In this document: piece after piece, positions 63,564-64,000 of the stretch | Layout of the letters: each line of letters starts with the position of its first letter | How positions within the stretch are numbered: the stretch's first letter is position 1 | Assembly (NCBI GenBank): GCA_963767685.1 | Contig: CAVYEZ010000014.1 | Coordinates: 92,154-156,153, forward strand | Length of the DNA stretch: 64,000 bases | Source of the DNA: Trebonia sp963767685 | GTDB taxonomy: Bacteria; Actinomycetota; Actinomycetes; Streptosporangiales; Streptosporangiaceae | Direction: 5' to 3' | Notes under the pieces: model-generated | What the model saw: the letters and a program-made list of their open reading frames with translations, nothing else | What the model was told of the DNA's origin: nothing | Databases searched by the model: none | Program-made: the position numbers and the translations under genes

Positions 63564-64000
63564 GTCAGGCTCCTAGGCGGAAGGAGATTTCTGGGGGTGG
63601 AGAGTGCAGACGCTGGATTTTCGGCAACTATTGTTGGTTCCTGTTTCAATCAAAATTTATGTGTCGGAACGACAGTATAGCGGGAGCAGTGGAACTTGCG
63701 CCAAGGGTCAGCAAGGAGAGACTGCCAGTTTCCGAAAAATCCACGAAATTAGTGCATATCGGGCGGACGTGCTCCGGCCCGACTCCTAATCACGTGATTA
63801 GGCAAAGAGATAGATCGACTGACGTCAACCGCCACCCCAGTCACGCCACCCACGCTCAGCTCCCACAGCATCACGGAACACTATGTCGTGATCAGTGCAT
63901 CGAATTATCTGGCGCTCCCGGAAGAACAGGGCTTTCGAGGCGCTCAGCGCGACAACGCGATATGCCCAATTCTTGCGGAAACAGGCTATTATGAGTTCGC
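63564..64000. other. Upstream regulatory region at the window end
   Basis: No gene is supported in these 437 bases. AT-rich stretches near 63630-63690 and the palindrome at 63785-63802 suggest promoter and operator functions for the minus-strand hydroxylase operon, and possibly for a plus-strand gene beyond the window. Confidence 0.5.
63785..63802. promoter_or_regulatory. Perfect 18-base palindrome, candidate operator
   Basis: CCTAATCACGTGATTAGG equals its own reverse complement over all 18 bases. Length and composition suit a dimeric TetR- or MarR-type repressor site. It lies 222 bases upstream of the FAD-hydroxylase start. Confidence 0.5.

Noticed and set aside
1..64000. CRISPR arrays, rRNA or tRNA genes
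   Set aside because: No regularly spaced repeats and no rRNA or cloverleaf sequences were recognised, although tRNAs could be missed by eye.

Overview
The window looks like chromosome of a high-GC actinomycete. GC content is high with strong G/C at third codon positions, GTG starts are common, and the right end carries the gene order eno - ftsB/divIC - DUF501 - ppx/gppA - uracil-DNA glycosylase, which is typical of Actinomycetota. I cannot name a genus with confidence.

Most of the window (about 1.5-56 kb) is a large surface-polysaccharide locus. It contains polyprenyl-phosphate sugar-1-phosphate transferases (initiation), several glycosyltransferases, a Wzx flippase, a Wzy-like polymerase, two Wzz-type chain-length proteins, nucleotide-sugar genes and many decorating enzymes (C-methyltransferases, pyruvyl transferase, aminotransferase, deacetylases, asparagine-synthase-like amidotransferase, ATP-grasp ligase, flavoprotein). 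Layout: 0-0.4 kb end of a FemAB/GNAT protein; 1.5-3.6 kb sugar transferase overlapping an ECF sigma factor; 3.6-12.8 kb methyltransferases, GMC oxidoreductase, a beta-propeller surface protein and transposon debris; 13.3-16.3 kb an IS110 element abutting a truncated second copy of the sugar transferase-sigma pair; 17.1-26.4 kb an intact set (C-methyltransferase, RfbF, PIG-L deacetylase, glycosyltransferases, pyruvyl transferase, aminotransferase, polymerase); 26.4-33.2 kb a minus-strand operon wzx-gmhB-gmhA-GT-epimerase-hddC-hddA that should make an activated D,D-heptose and flip the glycan; 33.4-44.5 kb a plus-strand operon GT-asnB-bidomain oxidoreductase-heparinase-wzz-wzz-DUF218; 44.5-51.2 kb a decayed methyltransferase, an RmlC epimerase, a GT and an ATP-grasp/flavoprotein/deacetylase operon; 51.5-54.8 kb a secreted parallel beta-helix protein; 54.8-57.1 kb integrase and transposase relics; 57.1-61.4 kb core genes; 61.2-63.6 kb a GNAT/FAD-hydroxylase pair.

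The genes fit a Wzx/Wzy-type exopolysaccharide pathway. A sugar-1-phosphate is loaded on undecaprenyl phosphate, extended and modified in the cytoplasm, flipped, polymerised and length-controlled, with surface beta-helix, beta-propeller and discoidin-like proteins possibly binding the product. The two initiating transferases each sit next to an ECF sigma gene, suggesting a link between initiation and transcription.

A striking technical feature is the uneven density of single-base frameshifts. They are very frequent in 26.4-31.7 kb and 33.4-41.2 kb, present in some other genes, and absent in 17-26 kb, in most of 41-51 kb and in the core genes. Codon bias is preserved across the breaks, so these are either local sequence errors or very recent mutations. 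I list such genes as pseudogenes but give their full inferred extents.
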